64,000 nucleotides of DNA from Desulfatibacillum sp. (GCA_016342355.1 JAEINP010000016.1:1-64000), one strand, 5' to 3'; numbered from the stretch's first letter, positions 25,994 to 35,524 are shown. Notes: generated by a model not told the origin, from the sequence alone. Numbers and translations: made by a program.

Positions 25994-27094
25994 ATGCGCA
26001 TAGGGATCAACGCCATATTCCTGGCCCCTGGCAAAGGGGGCGGCATGGAGCGCTACCTGTCCAACATGGTTCGGGCCATGGCTGAACAGGTTCCCCGGGG
26101 CAGTCTGGTTGCCTTTGGAAGCCGGGAAGGCCTGCCCTGCCTGGAAGGTATCGCGCCGGTGGTTGCCTCACCGGTTCCCGCCAGCCAAAGGTGGGCCAGG
26201 ATCTTGTGGGAGCAGGTGGTTTTTCCCAAGGTGGCCCGGGAATGGAAATGCGACGTGATGATTTCGTTCGGCAACGTGTGCCCGGTTCGCCTGCCCTGCC
26301 CTTCTCTTGTAGTCATGCACGATCTGATTCCTTATACTCCCGCCCACGGATTCTCCCCGTTGGAAAAAATGACAGCCAAATTCCTTTTCAGGATGACGGC
26401 TCTGGCTGCTGACGGGGTGGTCACGGTGTCCGGGTTTTCCAAAGGCCAAATTGTACAAATTCTGGAGATACCAGGCAATAAGGTTTCCGTTATACCCGGC
26501 GCCTGCGATCCTGTTTTTTTTCAGCAAAGGCAGAAAAAAGAGAACGGCAAACCCATTATCCTGGCCGGGGCAAGCGCCCTGCCCCACAAAAACCTGGAGG
26601 GATTGCTCAGGGCTTATCAAATTTTTGCGAACCATGAGCGCAAAAATACGCCGCTCGTTATCACCCACACCCATGGGACCGACAAGGAAATCATGGACCG
26701 GGCGCATCAAATGGGCCTGGGCGGTAGGGTAACCACCACGGGAAGGATTTCGGACCAGGAACTTGCATTCCTGTATCAAAGGGCGGCTGTGTTTGTTTGT
26801 CCGTCCGTGTACGAGGGTTTTGGCCTGCCTGTTTTGGAAGCCATGGCAAGCGGCGCGCCCGTGATAAGCAGCCAGGCGGCTTCTCTGCCCGAGGTTGCGG
26901 GGGGAAGCGCCTTGTTGGTCGATCCCCGCAACCCGGCCCAAATCGCCGGGGCCATGGGGCTTGTTCTGGAGGATCAGGATTTGCGCCGGAAATTATCCGC
27001 CATGGGCACGGAGCGGGCAAAGGAATTTTCCTGGGAAAAAAGCGCAGCAGCCCTGCTTGCCCTGGCTCGGAAAACTGCGGGTGACGATCAATGA
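25994..27094 (+). CDS. GT4 family glycosyltransferase
   Basis: A 366-aa GT-B fold enzyme. The N-terminal GKGGGMERYLSNM fits the acceptor-side glycine loop. The C-terminal half has PIILAGASALPHKN, then the donor-binding CPSVYEGFGLPVLEAMASGAPVISSQAASLPEVAGG with the EGFGLPxLEAMA motif of GT4. Such enzymes transfer an NDP-sugar to a growing glycan at the inner membrane face. The gene is tightly packed: 2 bases after DUF2304, and its stop overlaps the ATG of the next GT4 gene (ATGA). It is probably part of a cell-surface polysaccharide or glycan operon. Confidence 0.9.
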   Translation: MRIGINAIFLAPGKGGGMERYLSNMVRAMAEQVPRGSLVAFGSREGLPCLEGIAPVVASPVPASQRWARILWEQVVFPKVAREWKCDVMISFGNVCPVRLPCPSLVVMHDLIPYTPAHGFSPLEKMTAKFLFRMTALAADGVVTVSGFSKGQIVQILEIPGNKVSVIPGACDPVFFQQRQKKENGKPIILAGASALPHKNLEGLLRAYQIFANHERKNTPLVITHTHGTDKEIMDRAHQMGLGGRVTTTGRISDQELAFLYQRAAVFVCPSVYEGFGLPVLEAMASGAPVISSQAASLPEVAGGSALLVDPRNPAQIAGAMGLVLEDQDLRRKLSAMGTERAKEFSWEKSAAALLALARKTAGDDQ

Positions 27095-28236
27095 AAATCT
27101 GTTTTGTTGTGGAATATTACCCGCCCCATTTGGGGGGCGGCGAAAACCTGTTCGCCAGCCTGGCTGAGGGCCTTGCGGAAAGAGGGCATGATTGCCGTGT
27201 GGTCACCTGCGGACTTCCCGGAGTTCCCCTGCGGGAAACCCGAAACGGAGTAAAAATTCTTCGGGTGCGGGTTCCCAAATGGGGAGACCGGATGTGGTTC
27301 ACCTTTTTGGGGCTGAAACAGGCCCTTAAAGCCGCCCGAAACGCAGACATCATCCACACCACCACGTATAACGGGGCCTTTCCCGCCTGGATCGCGGGAA
27401 GAATTTGGGGAAAGCCCGTAGTCATTACGGCCCACGAGGTTTTGGGGCCTTTGTGGCATAGGTTGAAACTGCCTCCCGCCACAGCGTGGGCGGGCCATTT
27501 GGCGGAAAAGACGGTGTTGTCCCTGCCCTTTGATGGATATTCGTGCAATTCCCAAAGCACCCAAAAGGGCCTCACGCATTATGGAATTGGCAGGGACAGG
27601 AGCTTTTTAGCCTACCCTGCACCGGATTATGAAAAATTTTGTCCCTCCCCGGATAAACAGACGGACCGTGCGGCGTTAAGAAAAAAACTGGGATTGCCTG
27701 AATCGGCTTTTATTTATCTCTATTACGGCAGGCCCGGAATTTTAAAGGGAGTGAAAACCCTGGTGGACGCCGCGCCCATGGTGCGGGAGGCTGTGCCTGA
27801 ATCCGTGCTGGTGATGGTGCTTTCGCGCAGGCCGTCCGGGGGATACCGGCGTGTGGTGGAAAAAATCTCCCGGCTACCCGAGGGCGGCGTTATTCTGAAG
27901 GATTCGGTTCCAGGAAACGAACTCCCGGACTGGATTCAAGCAGCGGACTGCGTGGTGGCGCCGTCCTTAAGCGAGGGGTTTGGATTCTGCTGCGCCGAAG
28001 CCTGCGCCATGGGCAAACCTGTAGTGGCGACCAGGGCGGGCTCCCTACCCGAGGTGGCGGGAGGGCGGCATATCCTGGTGCAGCCGGGAAGCACCCAAGC
28101 GCTGGCCGAAGGGATTATCCTGGCGAGCCAGGGAAAGTGGAAACAAAAAGCCCGCAAGGCCTTCTCCCAAAACGAATTTGTGGAGAACCACCTGTGGGCT
28201 TATGAAAGGCTGCTTGCAAGAAACCCTGCGGATTAG
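27091..28236 (+). CDS. GT4 family glycosyltransferase
   Basis: A 381-aa GT-B enzyme. The start has CFVVEYYPPHLGGGENLFASLAEGL, a typical GT4 N-terminus. The C-terminal part has YYGRPGILKGVKTLVDA and VVAPSLSEGFGFCCAEACAMGKPVVATRAGSLPEVAGG. It is translationally coupled to the previous GT4 gene by a 4-base overlap. It ends 2 bases before the convergent membrane protein gene. Donor sugar and linkage are unknown. Confidence 0.9.
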   Translation: MKICFVVEYYPPHLGGGENLFASLAEGLAERGHDCRVVTCGLPGVPLRETRNGVKILRVRVPKWGDRMWFTFLGLKQALKAARNADIIHTTTYNGAFPAWIAGRIWGKPVVITAHEVLGPLWHRLKLPPATAWAGHLAEKTVLSLPFDGYSCNSQSTQKGLTHYGIGRDRSFLAYPAPDYEKFCPSPDKQTDRAALRKKLGLPESAFIYLYYGRPGILKGVKTLVDAAPMVREAVPESVLVMVLSRRPSGGYRRVVEKISRLPEGGVILKDSVPGNELPDWIQAADCVVAPSLSEGFGFCCAEACAMGKPVVATRAGSLPEVAGGRHILVQPGSTQALAEGIILASQGKWKQKARKAFSQNEFVENHLWAYERLLARNPAD

Positions 28237-28238
28237 GC

Positions 28239-29006
28239 CTATACCGCTGCCTCGTCCAGGGCTATCGACTGACCGTTTCCGCTCCACAGACAATCGTGGA
28301 TGCACACAAGCGGACCTACGGCGATGCTTCCCGCCAATAACATGCCCATAAGGGTGATTCCCGCCTGGGGGAGTGCAATAGCCAGAACTCCGGTCAGCAC
28401 TATTATTCCAAGCACAGCAGGGAGTGTCTTCGTGTTAAAAACTGGATTGAATCCCTCGTACAGAGTGTTGTGGAACAGGAAGATAAACACAACAGCCATG
28501 ACAGCCCCGCCTGCCCAAACTACGGCGAAGGCGTGGGGGTAGGTCAGAACTCCTGCATTGAAAGGGCCTTGGACAAAAAGCGCAAAAAACGCCTTGGCCC
28601 CCGGCCATTGCATGGTTGTGATGGCTTTGAAAATGGGCGGAATAGCCATGATAACGGTCCAGGTCGTGAGCATGAATACCCAAAGCCAGTTGATCCACGA
28701 TCCAGCTACTCCGGCAAGGCCAGCCAGGAATCCGTCCGTGGCTGTTCCTGCAAAGTTTTTCTTTTTGGTCCGGGCCGAAAGCAAGCCCGTGGCAACACCA
28801 ATCACACAACCGAAAACCGTGATGAACATGAGGGTCACGCGCAGGTCAAATGGGTTTACCATTAAGGCGCCCATGCCTCCATCCACTTCGCTTGCCAGAT
28901 AATACAAGCTGAAAATCCATGTTACAGCGTAGGCTGCACAGGTACCCAAAACAAACTTTATTGGCGAAGCAAATGGTTCGGTGACGATGTTTTTCCCTTG
29001 GCTCAT
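28239..29006 (-). CDS. Uncharacterised six-TM membrane protein
   Basis: A 255-aa inner-membrane protein with about six hydrophobic segments. Short polar ends and Gly-rich helices (GFLAGLAGVAGSWINWLW, AGGAVMAVVF) are visible. No family is recognised. A good G-rich ribosome site (GGGGGG) lies before the ATG at 29006. The gene is convergent with the GT4 gene (2-base gap) and divergent from the acyltransferase-like gene, so it is likely a single-gene unit. The loop before the last segments contains an IHDCLW motif of unknown meaning. Confidence 0.65.
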   Translation of the reverse strand: MSQGKNIVTEPFASPIKFVLGTCAAYAVTWIFSLYYLASEVDGGMGALMVNPFDLRVTLMFITVFGCVIGVATGLLSARTKKKNFAGTATDGFLAGLAGVAGSWINWLWVFMLTTWTVIMAIPPIFKAITTMQWPGAKAFFALFVQGPFNAGVLTYPHAFAVVWAGGAVMAVVFIFLFHNTLYEGFNPVFNTKTLPAVLGIIVLTGVLAIALPQAGITLMGMLLAGSIAVGPLVCIHDCLWSGNGQSIALDEAAV

Positions 29007-29299
29007 AATCCCCCCTGCACTACGGCATCGGTACGTATTGGTAAAAATTCATTGGATGTGAGTTATCCCGGCAGACATGGCAAGGCGCTTTGCCGGACGG
29101 TGCGAAATTTATCAGTCGGGCGCGGCTCTGTCAATGATTTTCGGGGCCTGTACGCTATTGGCCGTTCTTCTGCCCGGATTGTTTTTTTCAACGGTCGGGG
29201 GATTTTTAAGCCTTTTGTCTTGGAGAATCCCGAACCGCTGTGGTATCCTTTCAGACAGGTCTACGCGCATGGTGCGCCCATATTAAGGAGGAGAATATT

Positions 29300-30127
29300 T
29301 TGCCCGCCGTTATCAAGGAAAATGACTTTTTGATGGAAGAGGAAATGGACGAAGATACACAAGTTGGAGAAGGCATTGTAATAAAATCCACCGAACCCCT
29401 TTACACCCTGTTCCTCCAGCACATGGTCAAGAGCTACCAGGTTTACAACGCCAGGACCATTCTGCCGGAAAAGGGCCGTCCCCTGGTTGTCATAGCCGCC
29501 CACGGCCCCCTGTGGGCCCCTACCCCCATCATGTTTATCCTTAGCAAATATTTCGTGGAAAGCGGCTACGGGGATCTGGTGGCAAGTTTTTACCCCCACC
29601 CCCTGCTCATGAAGGTTCCGGGCATGAAGGCCATTTTCGGCAGGCTGGGTGTCCCCACCAAGGTGTATGACCTCAAGGGGCTTGTGGAACGCCTGCAGGA
29701 CGGCAGAATTCATATCACGGGCACGGCGCCCGAGGGGATTTATTGCAATTTCCAATGGGAAAACTACGTGGGGCCCTATGACAACGCGGGGATGGTGGCC
29801 GCGGCGGTGTTGACCGACGCCAAGCTGGTGTTGCTGGCTCACCAGGGTGGGGATGCCTGGAATTTCCAGGCCAACCTGCCGTTCGGCTGGTCCCTGCCGA
29901 TTCCCGGCAGACTGAGAGGCCTGAACATTCCCATCGGGCCTGTGAAGAAGATTGACAGATACGCCGTGCTGGCCAAACGGTATCGTCCGGCGCTGAAAAA
30001 ACGGGAGCTGGAAAACAAATCACCCAAGGAAAGAAAACTCCTCATCGGCCTGGAGGTGGAAAAAATCCGCACCCACCTAAATCTCATGACCGAGGACCTG
30101 CACAAGCGGGAAGCAAAGAAGAAATAA
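29300..30127 (+). CDS. Lysophospholipid acyltransferase-like protein
   Basis: A 275-aa protein. The block LVVIAAHGPLWAPTP resembles the HxxxxD-type block I region of PlsC acyltransferases but has no Asp at the expected place. GTAPEGIYCNF resembles the EGT-type block III. The pattern is seen in divergent acyltransferase-domain proteins of Desulfobacterota. If catalytic, it would acylate a lysolipid or glycan lipid at the membrane, although no membrane segment is evident. The start is the TTG at 29300, with AAGGAGGAG 6 bases upstream. The frame is open further upstream but without a ribosome site. A terminator follows. Confidence 0.5.
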   Translation: MPAVIKENDFLMEEEMDEDTQVGEGIVIKSTEPLYTLFLQHMVKSYQVYNARTILPEKGRPLVVIAAHGPLWAPTPIMFILSKYFVESGYGDLVASFYPHPLLMKVPGMKAIFGRLGVPTKVYDLKGLVERLQDGRIHITGTAPEGIYCNFQWENYVGPYDNAGMVAAAVLTDAKLVLLAHQGGDAWNFQANLPFGWSLPIPGRLRGLNIPIGPVKKIDRYAVLAKRYRPALKKRELENKSPKERKLLIGLEVEKIRTHLNLMTEDLHKREAKKK

Positions 30128-30200
30128 AATCCAAAACAATTTGATTTTGCTGGGTTTCGTCGCCCTTCCCAACCTGCAGAAATATTGGCCGGATAGAACC

Positions 30201-30236
30201 AAGGAGAGCCCCATAAAAACGAGGCTCTCCTTTTGT
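30201..30236 (+). terminator. Terminator between the acyltransferase-like gene and pckA
   Basis: A perfect 10-bp stem AAGGAGAGCC / GGCTCTCCTT at 30201-30210 and 30223-30232 is followed by TTGTATTTTAT. The pckA stop is at 30240 on the other strand, so the hairpin can serve both genes. Confidence 0.8.
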
Positions 30237-30239
30237 ATT

Positions 30240-31829
30240 TTATAGCACGGCTTTTACGTCGTCATGGACTTTGGCGGCGAATTGTTGAAAGTTTTTCTTG
30301 AAATCCTCCACCAGTTTTTGGGCTCTTTTGTCGTACTCCGCAGGATCTTTGGCCTGATTCCTTGGGTTCAGAATACCCTCGGGCACGCCCGGGCAGGACA
30401 GGGGAACCTGAAAGTTGAACAAGGGGTCCATACGGTATTCCACATTGTCCAATTCGCCGGTCAGGGCGGCCTTGACCAACGCCCGGCTGTACTTGATGGA
30501 AATCCGGTCGGCGTTTACGGCAGGCTCTCCGGCCCACCCCGTATTTAACAACCAGCATTTCACATCGTGCTCCAGGACCTTTTTCCGCAGGAGATCCGCG
30601 TATACATGGGGTTCCAAAGCCATGAACGGGGCGCCGAAACAGGTGCTGAACGTGGCCTTGGGCTCGCTGATCCCCGCTTCGGTGCCCGCCACCTTGGCGG
30701 TGTAACCCGAGAGGAAATGGTACTCGGCCTGGGCTGCCGTGAGCCGTGCAAGGGGCGGCATGACGCCGAAAGCGTCGCAGGTGAGCATGACAATATTTTT
30801 CGGGTGCCCGCAAAAGCCTTCGCGCATGGCGCTGGGAATATGGGCGATGGGATAGGCGGCCCGGGTGTTTTCCGTCAGGCTGTCGTCATTCAGGTCCACC
30901 CTGCGTGTCTGGAGGTTGATGCCCACGTTTTCCAGGACGGTTCCGAATTTACGGGTGCATTCATAGATTTCCGGCTCCGCTTCTTTGGAAAGGCGGATGA
31001 CCTTGGCGTAGCACCCTCCCTCAAAGTTAAAAAGCCCCCGATCGCTCCACCCATGTTCGTCGTCGCCAATGAGCATGCGTTCCGGGTCTGCGGAGAGGGT
31101 GGTTTTTCCAGTGCCGGACAGGCCGAAGAAGACAGCGGGATCGTTCTCCTTGCCCACATTGACGGAGCAATGCATGGAAAGCACCTCCCTCTGGGGCAGA
31201 AGATAATTCATGAGGGTGAAGATGGATTTCTTGATTTCTCCGGCATAGGCTGTGCCGCCTATGAGAATGAGCTTTTTGCCCAGGTTGACGATGATGAAGG
31301 CCTCTGAGTAAGTGCCGTCCATCTCAGGCATGGCCTGGAACCGAGGCACATTGAGGATGGTGAACTCTGGGATGAGATTATCCAATTCCTCCTGGTTCCT
31401 TGCCTGGACAAAAAGATTCCGGGCGAAAAGGTTGTGCCATGCGGTTTCCGTGATTACTCTAATTGGAACCCGGAATTCCGGGTCCTGGCCTGCGAAGCAG
31501 TCCTGGACAAAGAGGTCCTTGCCCTGGACATAGGCCATGAGACGGTGGAGCAGGATGTTGAATTTTTCCTCGGAGAGGCTTTTGTTCACATCGCCCCACC
31601 AAAGTTGGTCCTGACTGGAAGGCTCCCGGACCATGAATTTATCGTGGGGAGAGCGGCCTGTATGCTGGCCGGTGCGCACCACAATGGGACCCAGGTGAGC
31701 CACGACGCCTTCCCGTCTTTTTATGGCTTCTTCGTAAAGACCGGGCGTGGACAGATTCCAGTAGACCTGTCCCAGGTTTTTCAGGCCCAGGGCCTTAAGA
31801 TCCTGTTTATGTTTTTCTTCCGGGGACAT
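30240..31829 (-). CDS. pckA: Phosphoenolpyruvate carboxykinase (ATP)
   Basis: A 529-aa enzyme that interconverts oxaloacetate + ATP with PEP + CO2 + ADP. RTGQHTGRSPHDKF near residue 55 is the substrate-binding arginine region. FFGLSGTGKTTLSADPER near residue 235 is the kinase-1a P-loop specific to the ATP type. IGDDEHGWSDRGLFNFEGGCYAK and the C-terminal YTAKVAGTEAG follow as in the family. The start at 31829 has GGAGG 7 bases upstream. The frame continues 64 codons further up, but that part has a non-conserved hydrophobic composition. In an anaerobe using 2-oxoacid:ferredoxin oxidoreductases, it links C4 acids to gluconeogenesis. The oxidoreductase operon starts divergently next to it. Confidence 0.95.
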   Translation of the reverse strand: MSPEEKHKQDLKALGLKNLGQVYWNLSTPGLYEEAIKRREGVVAHLGPIVVRTGQHTGRSPHDKFMVREPSSQDQLWWGDVNKSLSEEKFNILLHRLMAYVQGKDLFVQDCFAGQDPEFRVPIRVITETAWHNLFARNLFVQARNQEELDNLIPEFTILNVPRFQAMPEMDGTYSEAFIIVNLGKKLILIGGTAYAGEIKKSIFTLMNYLLPQREVLSMHCSVNVGKENDPAVFFGLSGTGKTTLSADPERMLIGDDEHGWSDRGLFNFEGGCYAKVIRLSKEAEPEIYECTRKFGTVLENVGINLQTRRVDLNDDSLTENTRAAYPIAHIPSAMREGFCGHPKNIVMLTCDAFGVMPPLARLTAAQAEYHFLSGYTAKVAGTEAGISEPKATFSTCFGAPFMALEPHVYADLLRKKVLEHDVKCWLLNTGWAGEPAVNADRISIKYSRALVKAALTGELDNVEYRMDPLFNFQVPLSCPGVPEGILNPRNQAKDPAEYDKRAQKLVEDFKKNFQQFAAKVHDDVKAVL

Positions 31830-32105
31830 GGTTTTACCTCCTTGGAGAAAAGAATTGTTCGTCATTACCAAACACCGGAATGTGACAGCACGCCAAATTC
31901 CGGACAGGGGCCGCATGTGTCCGCAAAAAACGGTTAAAACCAACAAAACCAAACAAATATAAGGCGTTATTTTGGTTTTTAAACCGGTACATGTCCAACG
32001 GAAAAACAAAAAGCTTGACAACGAGGCGCTAAGGCTAAAAACTGGTGCACTTTACGTGCCACAAACGTCCGCCCACACCAGGCAGACATGGCCGGGAGAT
32101 TATTT

Positions 32106-32807
32106 ATGGAGTACAGTCAAAGTTTGCTGATAATAACAGGTTCCTACGGCAGTGGCAAGACGGAATACGCCGTAAATCTGGCGGTTGAAAAACACCAGGG
32201 AGGGGCCCCATGCACCTTGGTGGACCTGGATGTGGTCAATCCCTATTTCCGCAGCAGGGATGTGAGGGATATGTTCACTAGTATGGGCATGGAAGTGGTG
32301 GCGCCCGAAGGGACTTATTCCCATGCGGACCTGCCCATGATCTCCCCCCGCGTAAAGGGGGCTATCACTCGAACGGATCGGACCGTCATCCTGGATGTGG
32401 GGGGCGATCCCGCAGGCGCCCGGGTATTGGGAAGGTTTTCCCGGGCCATCCTGGACAGGGACTACTCCATGACCCTGATCGTAAACACCCGGCGTCCTGA
32501 AACCGAAGACCTGGACAAGGTGTTGAAAATGGCGGCCATGATCCAAGGCGCCTCGGGCCTGAAGATTGGGGAACTGGTGGCCAATTCCCACCTTATGGAA
32601 TTTACGGACACCGAGGTGGTGGCAGAGGGAATTGCCGTGGCAAAAGAAGCCGCCCGGGAGCTGGATGTGGAATTTTCCCGGTATTGCGTATTGGAAGACC
32701 ACCTGGACAGTGTGGATACCGCCTCTCTGGACGCGGAATTGGTGGTATTGAAGAAATTCATGAAAAAGCCGTGGGAACCCGGATGCCAAACAGCCTGGCG
32801 CTGCTAA
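32106..32807 (+). CDS. P-loop ATPase associated with 2-oxoacid oxidoreductase
   Basis: A 233-aa SIMIBI-type NTPase. IITGSYGSGKTEYAVNLA is the Walker A region, LVDLDVVNPYFRSRD follows as a switch-like segment, and VILDVGGDPAGARVLGRF is the Walker B region. Cobyrinic-acid-synthase-like ATPases of this kind often sit directly upstream of 2-oxoglutarate/2-oxoacid:ferredoxin oxidoreductase genes in Deltaproteobacteria and may help cofactor or subunit assembly. The ATG at 32106 is preferred (GGGAG upstream), and 32088 is an alternative. The ferredoxin subunit gene begins 65 bases downstream. Confidence 0.75.
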   Translation: MEYSQSLLIITGSYGSGKTEYAVNLAVEKHQGGAPCTLVDLDVVNPYFRSRDVRDMFTSMGMEVVAPEGTYSHADLPMISPRVKGAITRTDRTVILDVGGDPAGARVLGRFSRAILDRDYSMTLIVNTRRPETEDLDKVLKMAAMIQGASGLKIGELVANSHLMEFTDTEVVAEGIAVAKEAARELDVEFSRYCVLEDHLDSVDTASLDAELVVLKKFMKKPWEPGCQTAWRC

Positions 32808-32872
32808 GCAAGAGGGCTTCGGATACCCGGCGCAATTACTTTTATTCGGACCGAAGGCTAGGAGACTTTTAG

Positions 32873-33076
32873 ATGGCAAGGATGACTGTTAACGAGTTCT
32901 ATTGCAAAGGGTGTGGTTTGTGTATTGAAGCCTGCCCCAAGAAGATTATTGAACTTGCCTCGCACCTGAACGAAGCAGGGTACCACCCTGCGTTTTGCGT
33001 GAGCCAGGACGAGTGCAACGCCTGCACCCTTTGTTACGTGACCTGCCCTGACGGGGCCATCACCATTGAAAAATAG
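32873..33076 (+). CDS. 2-oxoacid:ferredoxin oxidoreductase, delta (2x[4Fe-4S]) subunit
   Basis: A 67-aa bacterial-type ferredoxin with two complete cluster motifs: CKGCGLCIEACP near residue 10 and CNACTLCYVTCP near residue 45. It is the electron-transfer subunit of the four-subunit enzyme encoded by the next three genes. The short length and gene order (delta, alpha, beta, gamma) match KorDABC/VorDABC-type complexes. GAGAC lies before the ATG. Confidence 0.9.
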   Translation: MARMTVNEFYCKGCGLCIEACPKKIIELASHLNEAGYHPAFCVSQDECNACTLCYVTCPDGAITIEK

Positions 33077-33097
33077 CTGGCGAGGAGTTTGACTAAA

Positions 33098-34156
33098 ATG
33101 GGCAAAAAGGTTTTGATGAAGGGGAACGAGGCAGTGGCTGAAGCCGCCATACTGGCTGGATGCCGTCACTATTTCGCCTACCCCATCACCCCCCAGAGTG
33201 AACTGATAGAATACATGGCCAAAAAGATGCCCCTGGTTGGCGGCACCTTTTTGCAGGCCGAGAGCGAAGTAGCGGCAATCAATATGGTATTGGGCGCCGC
33301 CGCATGCGGAGTGCGGGTTATGACCTCCTCCTCATCTCCCGGCATTTCCCTCAAGCAAGAGGGCATCTCTTACATTGCAGCCTCCAGGCTGCCCGCAGTG
33401 ATTGTCAATGTATCGCGGGGAGGCCCTGGCCTGGGCAACATCGCGCCCATGCAATGCGATTATTTTCAGGCGACACGAGGCGGCGGACACGGCGATTACT
33501 ATACGCCCGTGCTCAGCCCTTCCACGGTTCAGGAATTCGCCGACATGGCCCCCCTGGCCTTTGAAATCGCGGAAAGATACCTTACTCCGGTATTGATCCT
33601 TGGCGACGGCATGCTGGGCCAGATGATGGAGCCCGTGGAATTCCCGGATTCCTATCCGCCCCAACTGGATCCTTCGTCCTGGGCGTTGGGCGCCAGAAGA
33701 ACCCCGGACGACAGGCATATCATCAACTCCTTGTTTATCGACCCCTATGTGCTCAAGGAAAAAACCGAAATCCTGTTTGAGGTGTATGACGAGATCAAGA
33801 AAAACGAAATCCGTTATGAAACCTACAATATGGATTCCAACGCCAAAACCCTGGTGGTGGCCCACGGTACGGCGGCCCGCGTGGCCAAGTCCGCCGTGGA
33901 CGCCCTGAAGGAAGAAGGCGTGGAAGTGGCGTTGATCCGTCCCATCACCCTGTGGCCTTACCCCTACGACGCCGTAGCCGAGGCCGCCAAGGGCAAGGAC
34001 AAGGTCATCACCATTGAGCTCAACATGGGCCAGATGGTTGAAGACGTGAAGCTGGCGGTCTGCGGCGAATGCCCGGTGGATTTCATCGGCAAAGCCGGGG
34101 GCGTGGTTTTCACTCCCGAAGAGATTGTTTCTTTAATAAGGGAGAAAATATCATGA
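33098..34156 (+). CDS. 2-oxoacid:ferredoxin oxidoreductase, alpha subunit
   Basis: A 352-aa subunit. The N-terminal GNEAVAEAAILAGCRHYFAYPITPQSEL is the hallmark of the pyrimidine-binding domain of 2-oxoglutarate or branched-chain 2-oxoacid oxidoreductases. TSSSSPGISLKQEGISYIAASRLPAVIVNVSRGGPG follows. The complex oxidatively decarboxylates a 2-oxoacid with CoA, reducing ferredoxin; the reverse reaction is used in carbon fixation. Whether the substrate is 2-oxoglutarate or 2-oxoisovalerate cannot be decided. The ATG at 33098 is chosen because GAGGAG lies about 10 bases upstream. The stop overlaps the next ATG by 4 bases. Confidence 0.92.
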   Translation: MGKKVLMKGNEAVAEAAILAGCRHYFAYPITPQSELIEYMAKKMPLVGGTFLQAESEVAAINMVLGAAACGVRVMTSSSSPGISLKQEGISYIAASRLPAVIVNVSRGGPGLGNIAPMQCDYFQATRGGGHGDYYTPVLSPSTVQEFADMAPLAFEIAERYLTPVLILGDGMLGQMMEPVEFPDSYPPQLDPSSWALGARRTPDDRHIINSLFIDPYVLKEKTEILFEVYDEIKKNEIRYETYNMDSNAKTLVVAHGTAARVAKSAVDALKEEGVEVALIRPITLWPYPYDAVAEAAKGKDKVITIELNMGQMVEDVKLAVCGECPVDFIGKAGGVVFTPEEIVSLIREKIS

Positions 34157-34920
34157 CTGTTGTTAAAGGAAGAACCAAGGGACTCACAGACACCCGTCTC
34201 ACATACTGCCCCGGCTGTCTCCACGGAGTGGCCCACCGCATTATCGGCGAGTCCATGGAAGAATTGGGAATCATCGAAAAGACCATAGGCATCGCCCCGG
34301 TGGGATGCTCGGTCTTCGCCTATAACTTTTTTAATTGCGATGTGATCCAGGTGCCCCACGGAAGAGCGCCGGCCGTCGCCACGGGCATGCGCAGGGCAAG
34401 GCCCGACCGCATTGTCTTCACCTATCAGGGTGACGGCGACCTGGCGGCCATCGGCACGGCGGAGACCATCCATGCGGCCAACCGCAACGAGAACATCACC
34501 ATGTTTTTCGTGAACAACGCCACATACGGCATGACCGGCGGCCAAATGGCCCCCACCACCCTGCCCAACATGAAGGCGACCACGGCTCCGTACGGAAGGG
34601 ACATCGAGGATACGGGTTATCCCATGCGTTTATGCGAGATCCTTTCCCAGTTGGAAATGACCAATTATATTGAACGGGTATCCCTGCTTTCTCCCAAGGA
34701 CATCCTTAAGGCAAAAAAAGCCGTTAAAAAGGCCCTCCAGTACAATATGGAAGGCAAAGGACTTTCTTTTGTGGAAATGATCTCCACCTGCCCCACCAAC
34801 TGGGGCATGGACCCCTTAAAGGCCCGGGAATGGGCCAGGGAAAGCATGCTTCCTGTCTTCCCCCTGGGTGTGTTCAAAGACCGGGCGGCTGATGAAGCCA
34901 AGGCAAAGGAGGCTAAATAA
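34153..34920 (+). CDS. 2-oxoacid:ferredoxin oxidoreductase, beta (TPP-binding) subunit
   Basis: A 255-aa subunit that binds thiamine pyrophosphate. YCPGCLHGVAHR near residue 18 is the conserved CPGCxH motif. GDGDLAAIGTAETIHAANRNENITMFFVNNATYGMTGGQ near residue 97 is the GDG-N TPP-Mg motif. It forms the active site with the alpha subunit. The start codon is fixed by the ATGA overlap with the alpha gene and the typical N-terminus. The gamma gene starts at the last base of its stop codon. Confidence 0.93.
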   Translation: MTVVKGRTKGLTDTRLTYCPGCLHGVAHRIIGESMEELGIIEKTIGIAPVGCSVFAYNFFNCDVIQVPHGRAPAVATGMRRARPDRIVFTYQGDGDLAAIGTAETIHAANRNENITMFFVNNATYGMTGGQMAPTTLPNMKATTAPYGRDIEDTGYPMRLCEILSQLEMTNYIERVSLLSPKDILKAKKAVKKALQYNMEGKGLSFVEMISTCPTNWGMDPLKAREWARESMLPVFPLGVFKDRAADEAKAKEAK

Positions 34921-35459
34921 TGGCAACCATAAGAATTCTTTGCGCAGGTTTCGGTGGTCAGGGCGCTCTTTTGATAGGCAAACTGGTGGCTGAGGCTGGC
35001 ATGGCCGAGGGCAAGCACGTCACATGGCTTCCCTCCTACGGCCCTGAAATGCGCGGCGGCACAGCCAACGTAATGGTGGTGGTTTCGGATAAACCTGTGG
35101 GCTCCCCCATTTTTTCCAAGCTGGATGTGCTGGTGGCCCTTAACCAGCCTTCCCTGGACAAGTTTGCGCCGGACACCAAGGACGGCGGAATCATCATCAC
35201 CAACTCCGATTTGTGCGGCGAGCCCGCCAATGCGGACAAGGTCAAGCTGTCCCCCGTGCCCCTGACCAAAATCGCGGAAGAAATCGGAAACGTAAAAGCA
35301 GCCAACATGGTGGGCGTGGGCGCACTTCTGGCCCTTACCAACTGTGTGGCCCGCAAAAGCGTGGAAGACTATCTTTCCGGCATGATGAAAGAAAAAAACC
35401 CGGCTTTGCTGGACACCAACCTGTTGGCCATTGAAAAGGGCGCGGCGTATGTAGCTTAG
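34920..35459 (+). CDS. 2-oxoacid:ferredoxin oxidoreductase, gamma subunit
   Basis: A 179-aa subunit of the pyruvate/ketoisovalerate oxidoreductase gamma family. The N-terminus CAGFGGQGALLIGKLVAEAG and the following TWLPSYGPEMRGGTANVMVVVSD block are diagnostic. It completes the four-subunit enzyme and stabilises CoA binding. Translation is coupled to the beta gene by a one-base overlap. A strong terminator 25 bases past the stop closes the operon. Confidence 0.93.
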   Translation: MATIRILCAGFGGQGALLIGKLVAEAGMAEGKHVTWLPSYGPEMRGGTANVMVVVSDKPVGSPIFSKLDVLVALNQPSLDKFAPDTKDGGIIITNSDLCGEPANADKVKLSPVPLTKIAEEIGNVKAANMVGVGALLALTNCVARKSVEDYLSGMMKEKNPALLDTNLLAIEKGAAYVA

Positions 35460-35484
35460 TTCTTCAAAGTTTTACCATTCCAAG

Positions 35485-35524
35485 GGGAAGGGACCTTTTT
35501 ACAAGGGTTTCTTCCCTTTTTTTT
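35485..35524 (+). terminator. Terminator of the 2-oxoacid oxidoreductase operon
   Basis: GGGAAGGGACC at 35485-35495 pairs with GGTTTCTTCCC at 35506-35516 (11 bp, two G-U pairs), followed by a run of eight T. Confidence 0.85.
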